DNA of 64,000 bases from Loktanella sp. M215 (lineage in GTDB: Bacteria; Pseudomonadota; Alphaproteobacteria; Rhodobacterales; Rhodobacteraceae), in contig NZ_WMEA01000001.1 in NCBI RefSeq assembly GCF_021735925.1, positions 186,001 to 250,000 of the forward strand. Reading direction: 5' to 3'. Of this stretch, positions 54,106 through 63,558 are shown piece by piece. The notes beneath the pieces were generated by a model. It ran no database searches and had not been told where the DNA came from. It saw only the letters and a list, made by a program, of their open reading frames with translations. A program made the translations under genes and the position numbers. Every line of letters starts with the position of its first letter. Within the stretch, counting starts at the first letter, position 1.

Positions 54106-54819
54106 CTAACGCAGCACCACGGGTTGCTGCATGAAGGCGCGGATCACCTCGACCGTCCGCTGCGGCTGCTCCAGCGGCGGCAGATGCCCCGCCCCCGCGA
54201 TGACCTCCATCCGCGCATAGGGCACCATTTCCGCCATGAATTCATGCCGGCGCACCGGCCAGATCGGATCCTCTGCCCCGCAGACGACCAACGTCGGCTG
54301 CCGGATCTGGCGCAATGTCGCGGACTGGTCCCGCCGCCGTTGCATCGCGCGGGCCTGCGCCACATAGGCCACCGGCCCGATCGCCCGCGCCATCGTTTCC
54401 AGCAGGTCCAGCACAGCGCGACGGCGCGGCCCGTCCGCCAGACAATGCGCCGGCATCTCCTGTGCCACGACATCGGCAAACCGACCGGCCCGCGCCGCCA
54501 CGATCAGCGGCTCGCGCGCGGCGGCGGCCTGCGGCGTTTCGGCTTGCGACGTGCAGTCCATCAGCGCGATCCGCGTCACGCGGGTCGGCGCGCGGCGGAT
54601 CACCTCCAACGCCACCGTGCCGCCCATCGACAGTCCCAGCAGGGCGAATTTCGGCGGTGCCCAGTCAAGGATGCAGCTCGCCATCTCTTCGATCCGCTCT
54701 GCCCCGGTCGTCGGCATGATGCAGATCGGATGCTGCGGCGACAGGGCCGCCGTCAGAGGGCCAAAGACGCGGGCATCGCACAGCATCGGTGGGATCAGCA
54801 CCAGCGGTTCGCGCGTCAT
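54106..54819 (-). CDS. alpha/beta hydrolase
   Basis: 237 residues with the nucleophile elbow LLGLSMGGTVAL (Ser near residue 65), an Asp strand (VVCGAEDPIWPV) and the C-terminal His (GAGHLPPLEQP). It resembles small esterases or haloperoxidase-like hydrolases; substrate unknown. The ATG at 54819 begins TREPLVLIPPMLCDA, the first strand. It follows the GPH transporter gene by 74 bases on the same strand, so they may form a transcript. It converges on phaZ with 37 bases between stops. Confidence 0.86.
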   Translation of the reverse strand: MTREPLVLIPPMLCDARVFGPLTAALSPQHPICIMPTTGAERIEEMASCILDWAPPKFALLGLSMGGTVALEVIRRAPTRVTRIALMDCTSQAETPQAAAAREPLIVAARAGRFADVVAQEMPAHCLADGPRRRAVLDLLETMARAIGPVAYVAQARAMQRRRDQSATLRQIRQPTLVVCGAEDPIWPVRRHEFMAEMVPYARMEVIAGAGHLPPLEQPQRTVEVIRAFMQQPVVLR

Positions 54820-54893
54820 GTCGTGGTCCAGTCCCTTTGGTTTCACCCTAGATGGCAGGCCCTGCGGCGCGGTGCAACCGCAGGCACCCGCCC

Positions 54894-56240
54894 CTAGCGA
54901 TGGCTTGCCACCCCGCGCGCCAACGGGCGGTACATCAGCCATATCCCGGCCATGCCCGCCAAAAAGATGATGGCCGGCACCAGCGTCAGCGCCACTCGCA
55001 ATGCCGCCAGCGCCTGCGGGCTTTGCGCGACGATCCCGCTGGCGGATGCCTGCCACCCCGCCGCCTGCAGGATCACCCCCAGCAGCAGTGGTGCCAGCGC
55101 ATTCGCCACCTTCTGGCCGAACAGCCAGACCGCGCTGAACGCACCCTCGATCGCGGTGCCCTGCCGCGCGCGGGTCACGTCCATCAGGTCCGGATACATC
55201 GCCCAGGGGATCTGCTGATACGCCCCGTTCGCCACGCCCGCCAACACGAACAGCCCCGCAATCACGGTCACACCCGTCGCAGGCAGGCTGGCCCAGACGC
55301 AGATCAGCACCACGACATAAAGCGCCAGCCCGCCCATCAGCGCCGTCACCTTGCCCCACCGGGCCGACGCGCGGACCCACGGAAACTGCGACACGACCGA
55401 CCCCAGGATAAACGCCGCGAAAAGTGTCGAAAACACGCCCAGCGCGCCCGTCAGCCCCGACAGCGGCCCGCCCGCATCCCCGATCAGGGCAAGCGCGGCC
55501 AGTTGCAGCCCCGCCGCGATCAGCGCGACGCCCAGCGTCAGCACGCCGTACAGCACCACCAGCACCGCAAAGGCCCGGTTCCCCAGCACCAGCCGCAACA
55601 CGGTGCCGAACCCTTCGGTCGCGGGCGTTGCAATCCGTGGTGCGCGGCGCACGGCCCAGAGCATCCCCCAGATCGTCACCACGACCACAGGCGCCACGAT
55701 CAGCACCGCCCGCGCGTATCCCGCCCGACTGTCCCCCGCCAGCGCCGGCACCAGCGCCCCCGCCGTCAGCAGGCCGAGCGAGGCAAAGGTCATCCGGAAC
55801 GCCATCATCGTCGACCGCTCGCCCGGGTCCTGCGTCATCTCGCCCGCCATCGCGCCATAGGGGATCGCGACGAAGGTGAACCCGACAGAGGCCGCGGCAA
55901 AGAACACCAGCACCCACAGCGCATTGGCCTGCCACGCCATGCCCGCGGGCACCGCGAACATCGCGACGATCGACACCGCCAGCAGTACCGCACCGACCGC
56001 GATCCAGGGTGCGCGCCGCCCCCAGCGACTGGTGTTGCGGTCCGACAGATATCCCACGATGGGGTCCGTCACGACGTCAAAGGCCAGCACCGCGAAGGTG
56101 ACCAGCCCCGCGATCCCCGGCGGCACGCCGAGGTAGGTTGTCAGATAGGTGAACACCAGCAGCTGCTTGACCACGACAAAGACGTTCACGCCCAAGTCCG
56201 CCAGCCCCCAGCCCGCCATCTGCCCCTTCGTCAATGCCAT
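54894..56240 (-). CDS. MFS/GPH-family sugar-type transporter
   Basis: 448 residues with 12 predicted spans. The loop-2 sequence DVVTDPIVGYLSDRNTSRWGRRAPW is the glycoside-pentoside-hexuronide (GPH/MFS_2) cation symporter signature. Substrate could be an oligosaccharide, glucuronide or unrelated compound. The ATG at 56240 begins MALTKGQMAGWGLADLG. It is upstream of the hydrolase gene on the same strand. Confidence 0.87.
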   Translation of the reverse strand: MALTKGQMAGWGLADLGVNVFVVVKQLLVFTYLTTYLGVPPGIAGLVTFAVLAFDVVTDPIVGYLSDRNTSRWGRRAPWIAVGAVLLAVSIVAMFAVPAGMAWQANALWVLVFFAAASVGFTFVAIPYGAMAGEMTQDPGERSTMMAFRMTFASLGLLTAGALVPALAGDSRAGYARAVLIVAPVVVVTIWGMLWAVRRAPRIATPATEGFGTVLRLVLGNRAFAVLVVLYGVLTLGVALIAAGLQLAALALIGDAGGPLSGLTGALGVFSTLFAAFILGSVVSQFPWVRASARWGKVTALMGGLALYVVVLICVWASLPATGVTVIAGLFVLAGVANGAYQQIPWAMYPDLMDVTRARQGTAIEGAFSAVWLFGQKVANALAPLLLGVILQAAGWQASASGIVAQSPQALAALRVALTLVPAIIFLAGMAGIWLMYRPLARGVASHR

Positions 56241-56343
56241 GCAAAATGCTCCCCCACCGCCACCCTAGGCGATGCGCCCGCCGCCGCACATCAAATAGCG
56301 GCGCCCAGAAATGGATTGAGGAAACCTCAACGATCCGCGCGTG

Positions 56344-57090
56344 TTACCCGCGGATAAGGTCCAGCACGTCCGCAACCGCCGTCACGATCAGATCGAGGCA
56401 TGCGGGCGTCGAAAACCGGTGATCCGCGTCCTTCACCAGCGTCAGTCGGATATCCGGCCCCGTCGCGTGATCCAGCAGCCGCAGCGCCACGGCGACATCC
56501 ACATCGGCATCCGCCGTCCCCTGCAGACACCGCACCGGGCAGGCCAAAGGCAGGGCCGCGCGCAGCACCAGATGATCGCGCCCGTCCGCGATCAGCCGCC
56601 GCGTGATGATATAGGGATCGCCATACTCCGACGGCAGCGCCACCTGCCCCTCCCGCTCCAGCATCGCCTTCTGCGTGACATCGAACCCGGCCCACATGCT
56701 GTCCTCGGTGAAATCCGGCGCCGCGGCCACCGTCACCAGCCCGGTGATCCGCTCCGGCATCGCCCGCGCGCAAAGCAGCGATATCCAGCCCCCCATGGAC
56801 GATCCCACCAGCACCAGCGGCCCCGGAACCATCTCCATCACCGCCTGCGCATCGGCAAACCAGTCGCCGATGGCCCCGTCCTCGAACCGTCCGCTGCTTT
56901 CGCCGTGTCCCGAATAGTCGAACCGCACAAAGGCGCGGCCGTGTGCCTGCGCCCAGGCCTCCAGATGCACGGCCTTGGTGCCGCCCATGTCGGACTTGAA
57001 CCCGCCAAGGAACACGACCGTCGGCCCCGCCCCATCGGTCCGGTGATAGGCAATCCGCCGCCCCTGCGGCGTCTCCAACATCTCAGCCAT
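56344..57090 (-). CDS. alpha/beta hydrolase (ABHD10-like)
   Basis: 248 residues. Nucleophile elbow LVGSSMGGWISL (Ser near residue 99), Asp strand CLQGTADADV, and His in KDADHRFSTP. It lacks a signal peptide. The N-terminal YHRTDGAGPTVVFLGGFKSDMGGTK is typical of the ABHD10/short-serine-hydrolase group, which cleave thioesters or esters; substrate here unknown. It overlaps the upstream MFS gene by eight bases, so it is made from the same message. Confidence 0.87.
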   Translation of the reverse strand: MAEMLETPQGRRIAYHRTDGAGPTVVFLGGFKSDMGGTKAVHLEAWAQAHGRAFVRFDYSGHGESSGRFEDGAIGDWFADAQAVMEMVPGPLVLVGSSMGGWISLLCARAMPERITGLVTVAAAPDFTEDSMWAGFDVTQKAMLEREGQVALPSEYGDPYIITRRLIADGRDHLVLRAALPLACPVRCLQGTADADVDVAVALRLLDHATGPDIRLTLVKDADHRFSTPACLDLIVTAVADVLDLIRG

Positions 57091-58375
57091 CGCTCTGCAC
57101 CTCGTCCAAGCCCACGGCCAGCGCCGCCGCCGCCCAGCACATCACGGCAAAGAGGGCGATGACAAGAGGCACCGAGACCTCTCCCACGGCCGCGAACAGG
57201 CCGCCCGCCACGATCAAGACCAACCCCACGATGGTGTTCGACAGCGCGGTATAGGGCGCACGGTCGTCGCCTTCGGCCATGTCCACAAGATGCGTCGACC
57301 GCCCCAGCCGCACGCCCTGATAGGCGATCATCAGTCCGAACAGCGCCACGGGGATGACGCCCGTCACCGTGACCCAGCCCGTCAGCGCCAGCGCGACAAC
57401 CAGCGACAGCACAGCGCCCCCGGCCAGTCCGGCATACATCAGCACCCGGCGCGACGACCGGTCCGACAGCCGCCCCCAGACATAAGCCGACACCAGCGAC
57501 GCCACAGCAGAGGCGAGCACCAGCGCCCCCAGCTGGTTCAGCGCCGTATCGGGCCGCAGCAGCAGGAAATAGGGCGGCGCCAGCGCCGTGCCGACCAGCA
57601 GACTGCGCACCACGATGAAGCGTGCCAGTTGCGGATCGTCCCGCAATAGCCTGAACTGCCCCCAGCCAACCCCCGCAACCTCGCCGGCGTCCGACCGCAC
57701 CTCTGCCAGCGTCGCCATGACCGCCGCCGCGATCAGCCAGAACGCCGCCGCCAGCAGCAGCGCTGCTGTGACCACGACGAACCGCTCTGCCAGCCCCGAC
57801 AGCAGCACCAGCGCAAAGACGATGACCAGTGCGGCGGCGGCGGAACTGGCAAAACCCGTCGCCGTGCCGCGGCGCGATTTGCCCACGGTCTTGCCCAGTA
57901 CGTCCTTGTAGCTGGCCGAACAGACCGACCGCGCCAGCGCCAGCACGCTCAGCAGCGCCACGATCACCGCCCCCGCCGTGGCCCCCGACAGGGTCAGCCC
58001 GGCCAAGGCAATCGCCCCGGCGCAGATCCCCTGCACCGCCGATCCGCCGGCCCAGAACCACTTGCGCACCGGGGCCGCGGTGATCCAGGGCGTCGTCAAC
58101 AGTTGCGGCAGCAGCGCCCCGCTTTCGCGCACCGGCACCAGCAGCCCGACCCAGAACGGGCCGGCACCCACATGGGTCAACAACCAGCTCAGCACCAGCT
58201 TGGGGTCGATCAGACCGTCCGCGATCTTGCTGGCGGACAGTGCCGCGACATGCCGCAGGAAACTCCCCGGCTCGACGGCGCGCGCAGCCTCCGGCAGGCC
58301 GCCGTCGCTGTCCGGATCATCGACGACACGCCGGAACAGCGCGTCGGTCAGTCCCGGTCCGTCAGCCGCCGACAT
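57083..58375 (-). CDS. MFS transporter
   Basis: 430 residues with about 12 spans after a ~40-residue cytoplasmic head. The repeated-helix pattern and YVWGRLSDRSSRRVLM between spans (loop 8/9) support the MFS fold, but the usual loop 2-3 motif is weak. Substrate unknown. It overlaps the downstream hydrolase gene by eight bases and the upstream 78-residue gene by 14 bases, so the three form a tight minus-strand unit. Confidence 0.75.
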   Translation of the reverse strand: MSAADGPGLTDALFRRVVDDPDSDGGLPEAARAVEPGSFLRHVAALSASKIADGLIDPKLVLSWLLTHVGAGPFWVGLLVPVRESGALLPQLLTTPWITAAPVRKWFWAGGSAVQGICAGAIALAGLTLSGATAGAVIVALLSVLALARSVCSASYKDVLGKTVGKSRRGTATGFASSAAAALVIVFALVLLSGLAERFVVVTAALLLAAAFWLIAAAVMATLAEVRSDAGEVAGVGWGQFRLLRDDPQLARFIVVRSLLVGTALAPPYFLLLRPDTALNQLGALVLASAVASLVSAYVWGRLSDRSSRRVLMYAGLAGGAVLSLVVALALTGWVTVTGVIPVALFGLMIAYQGVRLGRSTHLVDMAEGDDRAPYTALSNTIVGLVLIVAGGLFAAVGEVSVPLVIALFAVMCWAAAALAVGLDEVQSDG

Positions 58376-58598
58376 AGGTTCCGGCGGTCGGGCGGAAGAA
58401 GGTCTTCTGGTTGTGCAACCGGCCCAGCAGCTTGTTCACCCGCCGGATCCGCGCGTCCAGATCAGGCAGCCCCGCTGGATCCGTGGCGGCGGCGTCGATG
58501 CGGGCGTCGGCCAGGGCGCGCCCGGTTTCGCGCAGGGACGATTCGATCAGGTCGATGTCGGCGATGGTCAGTTCAAACGAGCGGTTGAAATGCGGCAT
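58362..58598 (-). CDS. 78-residue conserved-looking small protein
   Basis: A short soluble protein starting [18 protein letters not shown], followed by a helical Arg/Leu/Asp-rich stretch and a C-terminal segment [14 protein letters not shown]. No motif is recognised. The ATG at 58598 is the first good start with AGAGGTTCCC upstream; the extended frame reaching 58733 has no ribosome site. It overlaps the MFS gene by 14 bases. Function unknown; a regulator or accessory of the transporter/hydrolase pair is possible. Confidence 0.65.
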   Translation of the reverse strand: MPHFNRSFELTIADIDLIESSLRETGRALADARIDAAATDPAGLPDLDARIRRVNKLLGRLHNQKTFFRPTAGTYVGG

Positions 58599-58797
58599 GG
58601 GAACCTCTGACGATGCGGGATGGGTGTCCGGACGGAGACCTGACCAATATCTACCCCGCCCCCCGGTTCCGTCAAGCGCGGGGTCGCCGCATTCCACCCG
58701 CCGCCCCTTGACCGCCCGCGGGCCGCACGGCATGGATGCGGCTCACATATCCCGCAACCGGGCGTTCCGTGGGCGCCAAAATGACGAGGAGCCTCAC

Positions 58798-60750
58798 ATG
58801 GCCCAGATCTCCCTGACCTTCCCCGATGGCAATGCGCGCAGCTACGATGCAGGCGTGACCGCCGCTGACGTCGCCGCCGACATCTCCTCCTCCCTCCGCA
58901 AGAAAGCGATCAGCGCGACCGTGAACGGCCAGCACTGGGACCTGCAGTGGCCCATCGACGCCGACGCACAGATCGCCATCAACACGATGAAGGATCCCGC
59001 CCCCGCGCTGGAACTGGTCCGTCACGACCTCGCCCACATCATGGCGCGTGCGGTGCAAGAGATCTGGCCCGACACGCAGGTCACGATCGGCCCGGTGATC
59101 AAGGACGGCTGGTACTACGACTTCGACCGCAAGGAACCCTTCACACCCGAAGACCTCTCCTCCATCGAAAAGAAGATGAAGGAGATCATCAACAAGCGCG
59201 ATGACGTCCGCACGGAAATCTGGGACCGTCCGAAGGCTGTCCAGTACTACAAGGACCGTGGCGAGCCCTACAAGGTCGAGCTGATCGAGAGCATTCCCGG
59301 CGACGAGCCGCTGCGCATGTACTGGCACGGCGACTGGCAGGACCTCTGCCGGGGTCCGCACCTGCAGAACACCGGTCAGGTCCCCGCCGACGGCTTCAAG
59401 CTGATGTCCATCGCCGGCGCCTACTGGCGCGGTGACAGCGACCGCGCCATGCTGCAACGCATCTACGGGGTCGCCTTCACGAACAAGGAAGACCTCAAGG
59501 CCCACCTGCACATGCTGGAGGAAGCCGCCAAGCGCGACCACCGCAAGCTGGGCCGCGAGATGGACCTGTATCACATGCAGGAAGAGGCCCCCGGTCAGGT
59601 CTTCTGGCACCCCAACGGCTGGACGATCTACACGCAGCTGCAGGACTACATGCGGCGCAAGCAGCGCACAGACGGTTATGTGGAAGTCAACACTCCTCAG
59701 GTCGTGAACCGCGTTCTGTGGGAAAAATCCGGCCACTGGGACAACTATCAGGACCACATGTTCATCGTGGAGGTCGACGAGGACCACGCCCGCGAGAAGA
59801 CGGTCAACGCGCTGAAGCCGATGAACTGCCCCTGCCACGTGCAGATCTTCAATCAGGGTCTGAAATCCTATCGTGATCTGCCCCTGCGGATGTCCGAATT
59901 CGGGTCCTGCAACCGGTATGAGCCGTCGGGCGCGTTGCACGGCATCATGCGGGTGCGGGGCTTCACGCAGGACGACGGCCACATCTTCTGCACCGACGAC
60001 CAGATCGTGGCCGAGACCGAGAAGTTCATCAAGCTGCTCGCCTCGGTCTATGCCGACCTTGGGTTCGACAACTGGACGATCAAGCTGTCCACCCGCCCCG
60101 AGAAGCGGATCGGGTCGGAGGAGAGCTGGGACCGGGTCGAAGCCGCCCTTGGCGACGCCTGCAAGGCGGCGGGCTATGACTTTACCCTGCTGCCGGGCGA
60201 AGGGGCGTTCTATGGTCCCAAGCTGGAGTTCACGCTGACCGACGCCATCGGGCGGGAGTGGCAGTGTGGCACCTTGCAGGTGGACCCGAACCTGCCCGAC
60301 CGGCTGGACGCGAACTATGTCGCACAGGACGGGGCCAAGCATCGCCCGGTCATGCTGCACCGCGCCGTGCTGGGGTCGTTCGAGCGGTTCATCGGCATCC
60401 TGATCGAGGAGCACGCGGGCAAGCTGCCGTTCTGGCTGGCGCCGCGTCAGGTCGTGGTGGCGACCATCGTGTCGGATGCGGACGACTATGCCCACGAGGT
60501 CGTCGCGGCCTTGAAAGCCCGCGGTATCCGGGCCGAGGCGGATACGCGCAACGAGAAGATCAACTACAAGGTCCGCGAACATTCTGTCGGGAAGGTGCCG
60601 GTCATTCTGGCGCTGGGGGGCCGCGAGGTGGAGGAGCGGACCGCATCCGTCCGCCGTCTGGGCGAGCAGCAGACCAAGGTCATGGCGCTGGACGAGATCG
60701 TGGCGGAACTGGCCGGTCAGGCCACGCCGCCGGACCAGCGCCAGGCCTGA
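58798..60750 (+). CDS. thrS: threonyl-tRNA synthetase
   Basis: 650 residues, full length. N-terminal TGS domain ([15 protein letters not shown]), editing domain with HDLAHIMA and the His/Cys-rich CRGPH segment, class II catalytic domain with [27 protein letters not shown] and the motif 3 region ending [11 protein letters not shown], then the anticodon-binding domain. Ribosome site GACGAGGAG. There is no T-box or obvious leader-peptide attenuator in the 199-base gap before it. A terminator follows. Confidence 0.98.
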   Translation: MAQISLTFPDGNARSYDAGVTAADVAADISSSLRKKAISATVNGQHWDLQWPIDADAQIAINTMKDPAPALELVRHDLAHIMARAVQEIWPDTQVTIGPVIKDGWYYDFDRKEPFTPEDLSSIEKKMKEIINKRDDVRTEIWDRPKAVQYYKDRGEPYKVELIESIPGDEPLRMYWHGDWQDLCRGPHLQNTGQVPADGFKLMSIAGAYWRGDSDRAMLQRIYGVAFTNKEDLKAHLHMLEEAAKRDHRKLGREMDLYHMQEEAPGQVFWHPNGWTIYTQLQDYMRRKQRTDGYVEVNTPQVVNRVLWEKSGHWDNYQDHMFIVEVDEDHAREKTVNALKPMNCPCHVQIFNQGLKSYRDLPLRMSEFGSCNRYEPSGALHGIMRVRGFTQDDGHIFCTDDQIVAETEKFIKLLASVYADLGFDNWTIKLSTRPEKRIGSEESWDRVEAALGDACKAAGYDFTLLPGEGAFYGPKLEFTLTDAIGREWQCGTLQVDPNLPDRLDANYVAQDGAKHRPVMLHRAVLGSFERFIGILIEEHAGKLPFWLAPRQVVVATIVSDADDYAHEVVAALKARGIRAEADTRNEKINYKVREHSVGKVPVILALGGREVEERTASVRRLGEQQTKVMALDEIVAELAGQATPPDQRQA

Positions 60751-60764
60751 CCCGCGGGGAGGAT

Positions 60765-60804
60765 CGGCGGCCCGTCACAGACGGGCCGCCGTTCACCATT
60801 TTTT
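60765..60804 (+). terminator. Rho-independent terminator after thrS
   Basis: CGGCGGCCCGT pairs perfectly with ACGGGCCGCCG around CACAG (11 base pairs), with a six-T run starting about seven bases later. It begins 15 bases after the thrS stop and also borders the convergent ArsC-like gene. Confidence 0.82.
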
Positions 60805-60819
60805 AAAGCAAACGATGTC

Positions 60820-61143
60820 TTAAAGGTGGGCCGCCTGCGCGTCTTCCTTCCAGCCGATGGTCCAGACGTCGCCGTTCTGGATCACCGGACGTTTCATCAG
60901 CGTCGGATACATGGTCAGCAAGGACTTGATCGGCATGGTCTTTTCCGTCTCGTCCATGTTGCGCCACGTGGTCGAGGACTTGTTGATCGCGGCCTCGTCG
61001 AACTGGGCGATGATGCTGTCGAGGTCAGCGTCGCTGATGCCATCGGCGCGGACGTCGATGACCTCGGGATCCTTGCCTGCGTCGCGCAGGGCCTTGATGG
61101 CTTTCTTGCAGGTATCGCAGGATTTCAGGCTGAAAATGCGCAT
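60820..61143 (-). CDS. ArsC/Spx-family thioredoxin-fold protein
   Basis: 107 residues. Begins IFSLKSCDTCKKAIKALRD with a CxxC (C9, C12), the position of the redox Cys in ArsC/Spx-fold proteins. The C-terminal half has the usual TLMKRPVIQNGD segment, carrying the Arg/Pro characteristic of this family. Usually annotated as arsenate reductase, but no ars genes are nearby and arsenate binding residues cannot be judged; a general glutaredoxin-type or regulatory role is as likely. Convergent with thrS. Confidence 0.85.
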   Translation of the reverse strand: MRIFSLKSCDTCKKAIKALRDAGKDPEVIDVRADGISDADLDSIIAQFDEAAINKSSTTWRNMDETEKTMPIKSLLTMYPTLMKRPVIQNGDVWTIGWKEDAQAAHL

Positions 61144-61280
61144 GAGGGGTGTCCTTGGGTAAACTGGTTTTATCTTTCGCGGTTTTTGGCCCGCGGTTGA
61201 TTTGCCTTTTTCAAGGTGGTGCTCAAATCTGATTGGGAAAGGGTGAACGCCCGCAACACATCAGAGACACGGAGACTGCA

Positions 61281-61487
61281 ATGCCGACCGGAAAAGTGAA
61301 ATGGTTCAATACATCCAAAGGCTTCGGCTTCATCGCCCCCGACGCGGGCGGGCCTGACGTCTTCGTCCACATCTCTGCCGTGGAACGGTCGGGGCTGACC
61401 GGCTTGGCCGACGATCAGCCGATTGGCTATGAGCTGATCGAGGGGCGTGACGGGCGGCAGATGGCGGGGGAGTTGGAGAAGATTTGA
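61281..61487 (+). CDS. cspA: cold-shock protein (CspA family)
   Basis: 68-residue single cold-shock domain, an RNA-binding beta-barrel. RNP1 is KGFGFI and RNP2 is VFVHIS, with the leading GKVKWFNTSKG. ATG at 61281 follows GGAGACTGCA. The 137-base region before it would hold a leader, where cold-shock genes often have structured RNA; I see no strong pairing. The gene downstream is AT-rich and on the opposite strand. Confidence 0.96.
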   Translation: MPTGKVKWFNTSKGFGFIAPDAGGPDVFVHISAVERSGLTGLADDQPIGYELIEGRDGRQMAGELEKI

Positions 61488-61523
61488 GTGAGGATTTTCA
61501 ATTATTCATCGAAATGGACAAAA

Positions 61524-62462
61524 TCATAGAGCGCTGGAGAGCTTGTTTTCAATCTTTCCATCTTTCCATGCACCGTACATTATTCCACTCCCCTCAATAG
61601 TCCAATCAGTTCGACCATTGCGAGCCGTTCCAAACAAGAAGACCGACGCTGCGCTGGGGCTTGTGAACGCCATATCTTCGTTGAGTTGAAAGGTTTTGGT
61701 ATCAATCTTGCTGCACAGTCCTGTTTCAAAAGCGTCCTCACGCGCGGCTTTCTGCCTCTCGTGAAATGATACTTTTTCAGTTAATGAACCTATTGATCCA
61801 GCTAATACAACAAACTCACTACCAATTTCTCTAGCTCTCGCTTGAATACCTTTTTGAGAATTTGCGACGATGAAAGTCTCGCTAACCAAATCGGCCGGCG
61901 GAACTAGGGACAATTCGTTGTCCACCCAAGCAAACTTTGAGGACTGGCTTTCGACAGGTTTTTTGAGAAATTCTGCGCCAACAACTGGAAGCACCAACTG
62001 AATTTCCGACAGAAACGCCTCCATATCAGAAATATCGGCCTCTGGTAGTAAATCGAAGGTTGGCATATCTTTGTTGGCAATTTTTACTTTCTTTGCTGCT
62101 GCGAGTATTGCCAACAAGCGGCCCTCCAAATAACGAACATGCGCTTTCGTTAGGTTTAAATCTTTACTCGTTACAGCTATGAATCTTTCCCAAAAATCCT
62201 TATCTTTATTGTGCTGATAGAGCCTCTTTCCTAGCTCATCGCCTTCACCAATATAGACTTTTCCTAAATCTGATCCTTCGTCATCAGGTCCGAACAAGAA
62301 GTAAACGCCTGTCCTTTTTAATTCGCTACGCAGCAAGACATCCTCTAGCCTCGTCCTAGGCGCAGCAAGAACGTGGCCGGTCCAATTCATGATCTCAGCG
62401 GTCAGGATTCCGCTGGCTGTCCCATCGACGAGATAGAGTTTAACAGACCGACCTTTTGTCAC
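61524..62462 (-). CDS. GIY-YIG nuclease-fold protein with C-terminal DUF4357, AT-rich
   Basis: 312 residues. GIY-YIG fold: GVYFLFG (52-58), [10 protein letters not shown] (68-77) with R80 of the catalytic face and a downstream EGRLL glutamate. C-terminal DUF4357-like segment [20 protein letters not shown] at about 265. The codons and bases are far AT-richer than neighbours (20 G+C in the 60 bases from 62161). Starts with GTG at 62462, overlapping the thyX stop (GTGA). Related proteins are often found in defence or mobile islands; whether this one cuts DNA is unproved. Confidence 0.85.
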   Translation of the reverse strand: MTKGRSVKLYLVDGTASGILTAEIMNWTGHVLAAPRTRLEDVLLRSELKRTGVYFLFGPDDEGSDLGKVYIGEGDELGKRLYQHNKDKDFWERFIAVTSKDLNLTKAHVRYLEGRLLAILAAAKKVKIANKDMPTFDLLPEADISDMEAFLSEIQLVLPVVGAEFLKKPVESQSSKFAWVDNELSLVPPADLVSETFIVANSQKGIQARAREIGSEFVVLAGSIGSLTEKVSFHERQKAAREDAFETGLCSKIDTKTFQLNEDMAFTSPSAASVFLFGTARNGRTDWTIEGSGIMYGAWKDGKIENKLSSAL

Positions 62463-63382
62463 TCTGCCAAAACTCCCTCAAACTCCCGCCATTCTCCCTT
62501 GCTCATGCCGGAGGTCTCCTGCGTGACCGTCTCGCCCTTCAGCATGCGTTGCAGGCAGACCAGACCCTTGGCGGACAGCACCGCCCCGCCCAGACGATAG
62601 TCGGCAAAGGCGCCGTAGGCGGCGGGGACCCAGTCGGCGACGATGTTGCAGATCGCGTCGGCGTAGACGCGGATCTCGTATTGCGCGTGGGCGTCGGCGC
62701 GCAGGCGCAGGAAGTGGAACAGGTTGTGCAGGTCCACCTTCCAGTACCACTGGGTATAGATGTTCGCGGGCAGGTTCATGCGGGCGAGTTCGCGGGCAAG
62801 CCCCTGCTTTGGCGCGCCATCGGGGCCTTCTTCGCCGATCATCTCGGCGTAGTGGTCATAGGTCTGGGCGGCGTCGCCCTTGAGGATCTCCAGCACGCGG
62901 GCGGATTCGTCGGGCGTCAGGGCGGCCCCCCGGCCCTGATTGTTGATGGTGCTTTGCGCCGCAAGCTGAGAGGGGTCGGGGATGTAGAATTCCCGGTCGA
63001 GGATCGAGTAGCGGGCAGAGTATTCGTTGACGTTGGCGGTCCGGTGCCGGATCCACTGACGCGCCACGAAGACGGGCAGTTTGACGTGCAGCTTGATCTC
63101 GCACATCTCGAACGGGGTGGAGTGCCAGTGCCGCATCAGGTAGCGGATCAGCCCTTCGTCGTTCTGCACGGATTTGGTGCCGCGGCCATAGGACACGCGG
63201 GCGGCCTGACAGATCGCGGCGTCGTCGCCCATGTAGTCGATCAGCCGGACAAAGCCGTGATCCAGCACCGGGTGCACCTTGTAAAGATGGGCCTCGGCGC
63301 CTTCGGACACGGCGCGCAGGGTGGGCTGTGTCTGGCTGCGCAGCGCGTCGATTTCGGCCTGTTGTTCTGGCGTAACGGACAT
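62459..63382 (-). CDS. thyX: FAD-dependent thymidylate synthase ThyX
   Basis: 307 residues. It methylates dUMP using FAD and methylene-tetrahydrofolate. The ThyX signature RHRx7S is present as R112-H-R114 ... S122 ([11 protein letters not shown]). RNEYSARYS and the C-terminal region ([15 protein letters not shown]) with substrate Arg/Asp residues are typical. No ThyA is visible. The start lies upstream of MSVTPEQQ and the gene is followed by the overlapping GIY-YIG gene. Confidence 0.97.
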   Translation of the reverse strand: MSVTPEQQAEIDALRSQTQPTLRAVSEGAEAHLYKVHPVLDHGFVRLIDYMGDDAAICQAARVSYGRGTKSVQNDEGLIRYLMRHWHSTPFEMCEIKLHVKLPVFVARQWIRHRTANVNEYSARYSILDREFYIPDPSQLAAQSTINNQGRGAALTPDESARVLEILKGDAAQTYDHYAEMIGEEGPDGAPKQGLARELARMNLPANIYTQWYWKVDLHNLFHFLRLRADAHAQYEIRVYADAICNIVADWVPAAYGAFADYRLGGAVLSAKGLVCLQRMLKGETVTQETSGMSKGEWREFEGVLAE

Positions 63383-63558
63383 CGGTTTTCCCCTGACGGT
63401 GTCTTTCGCGCGACCCTAACGGCGGGCGCGGGGCGTGGCAATTCCTCCACGACGGGCAGAGCAAATCGCGCGTGCGGACCAAGGGACGTTGACAGGAGCG
63501 CGGGGGCTGCGAAAGGATCGCGGCAAAGCAAAAGCATCTTGAGCAGGATTAGTCCCAC
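63383..63558. other. intergenic region between thyX and the lipoprotein gene
   Basis: A TTGACA at 63489 resembles a -35 element, but no matching -10 follows at the usual spacing. Otherwise I see no hairpin or RNA gene in this gap. Confidence 0.35.
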
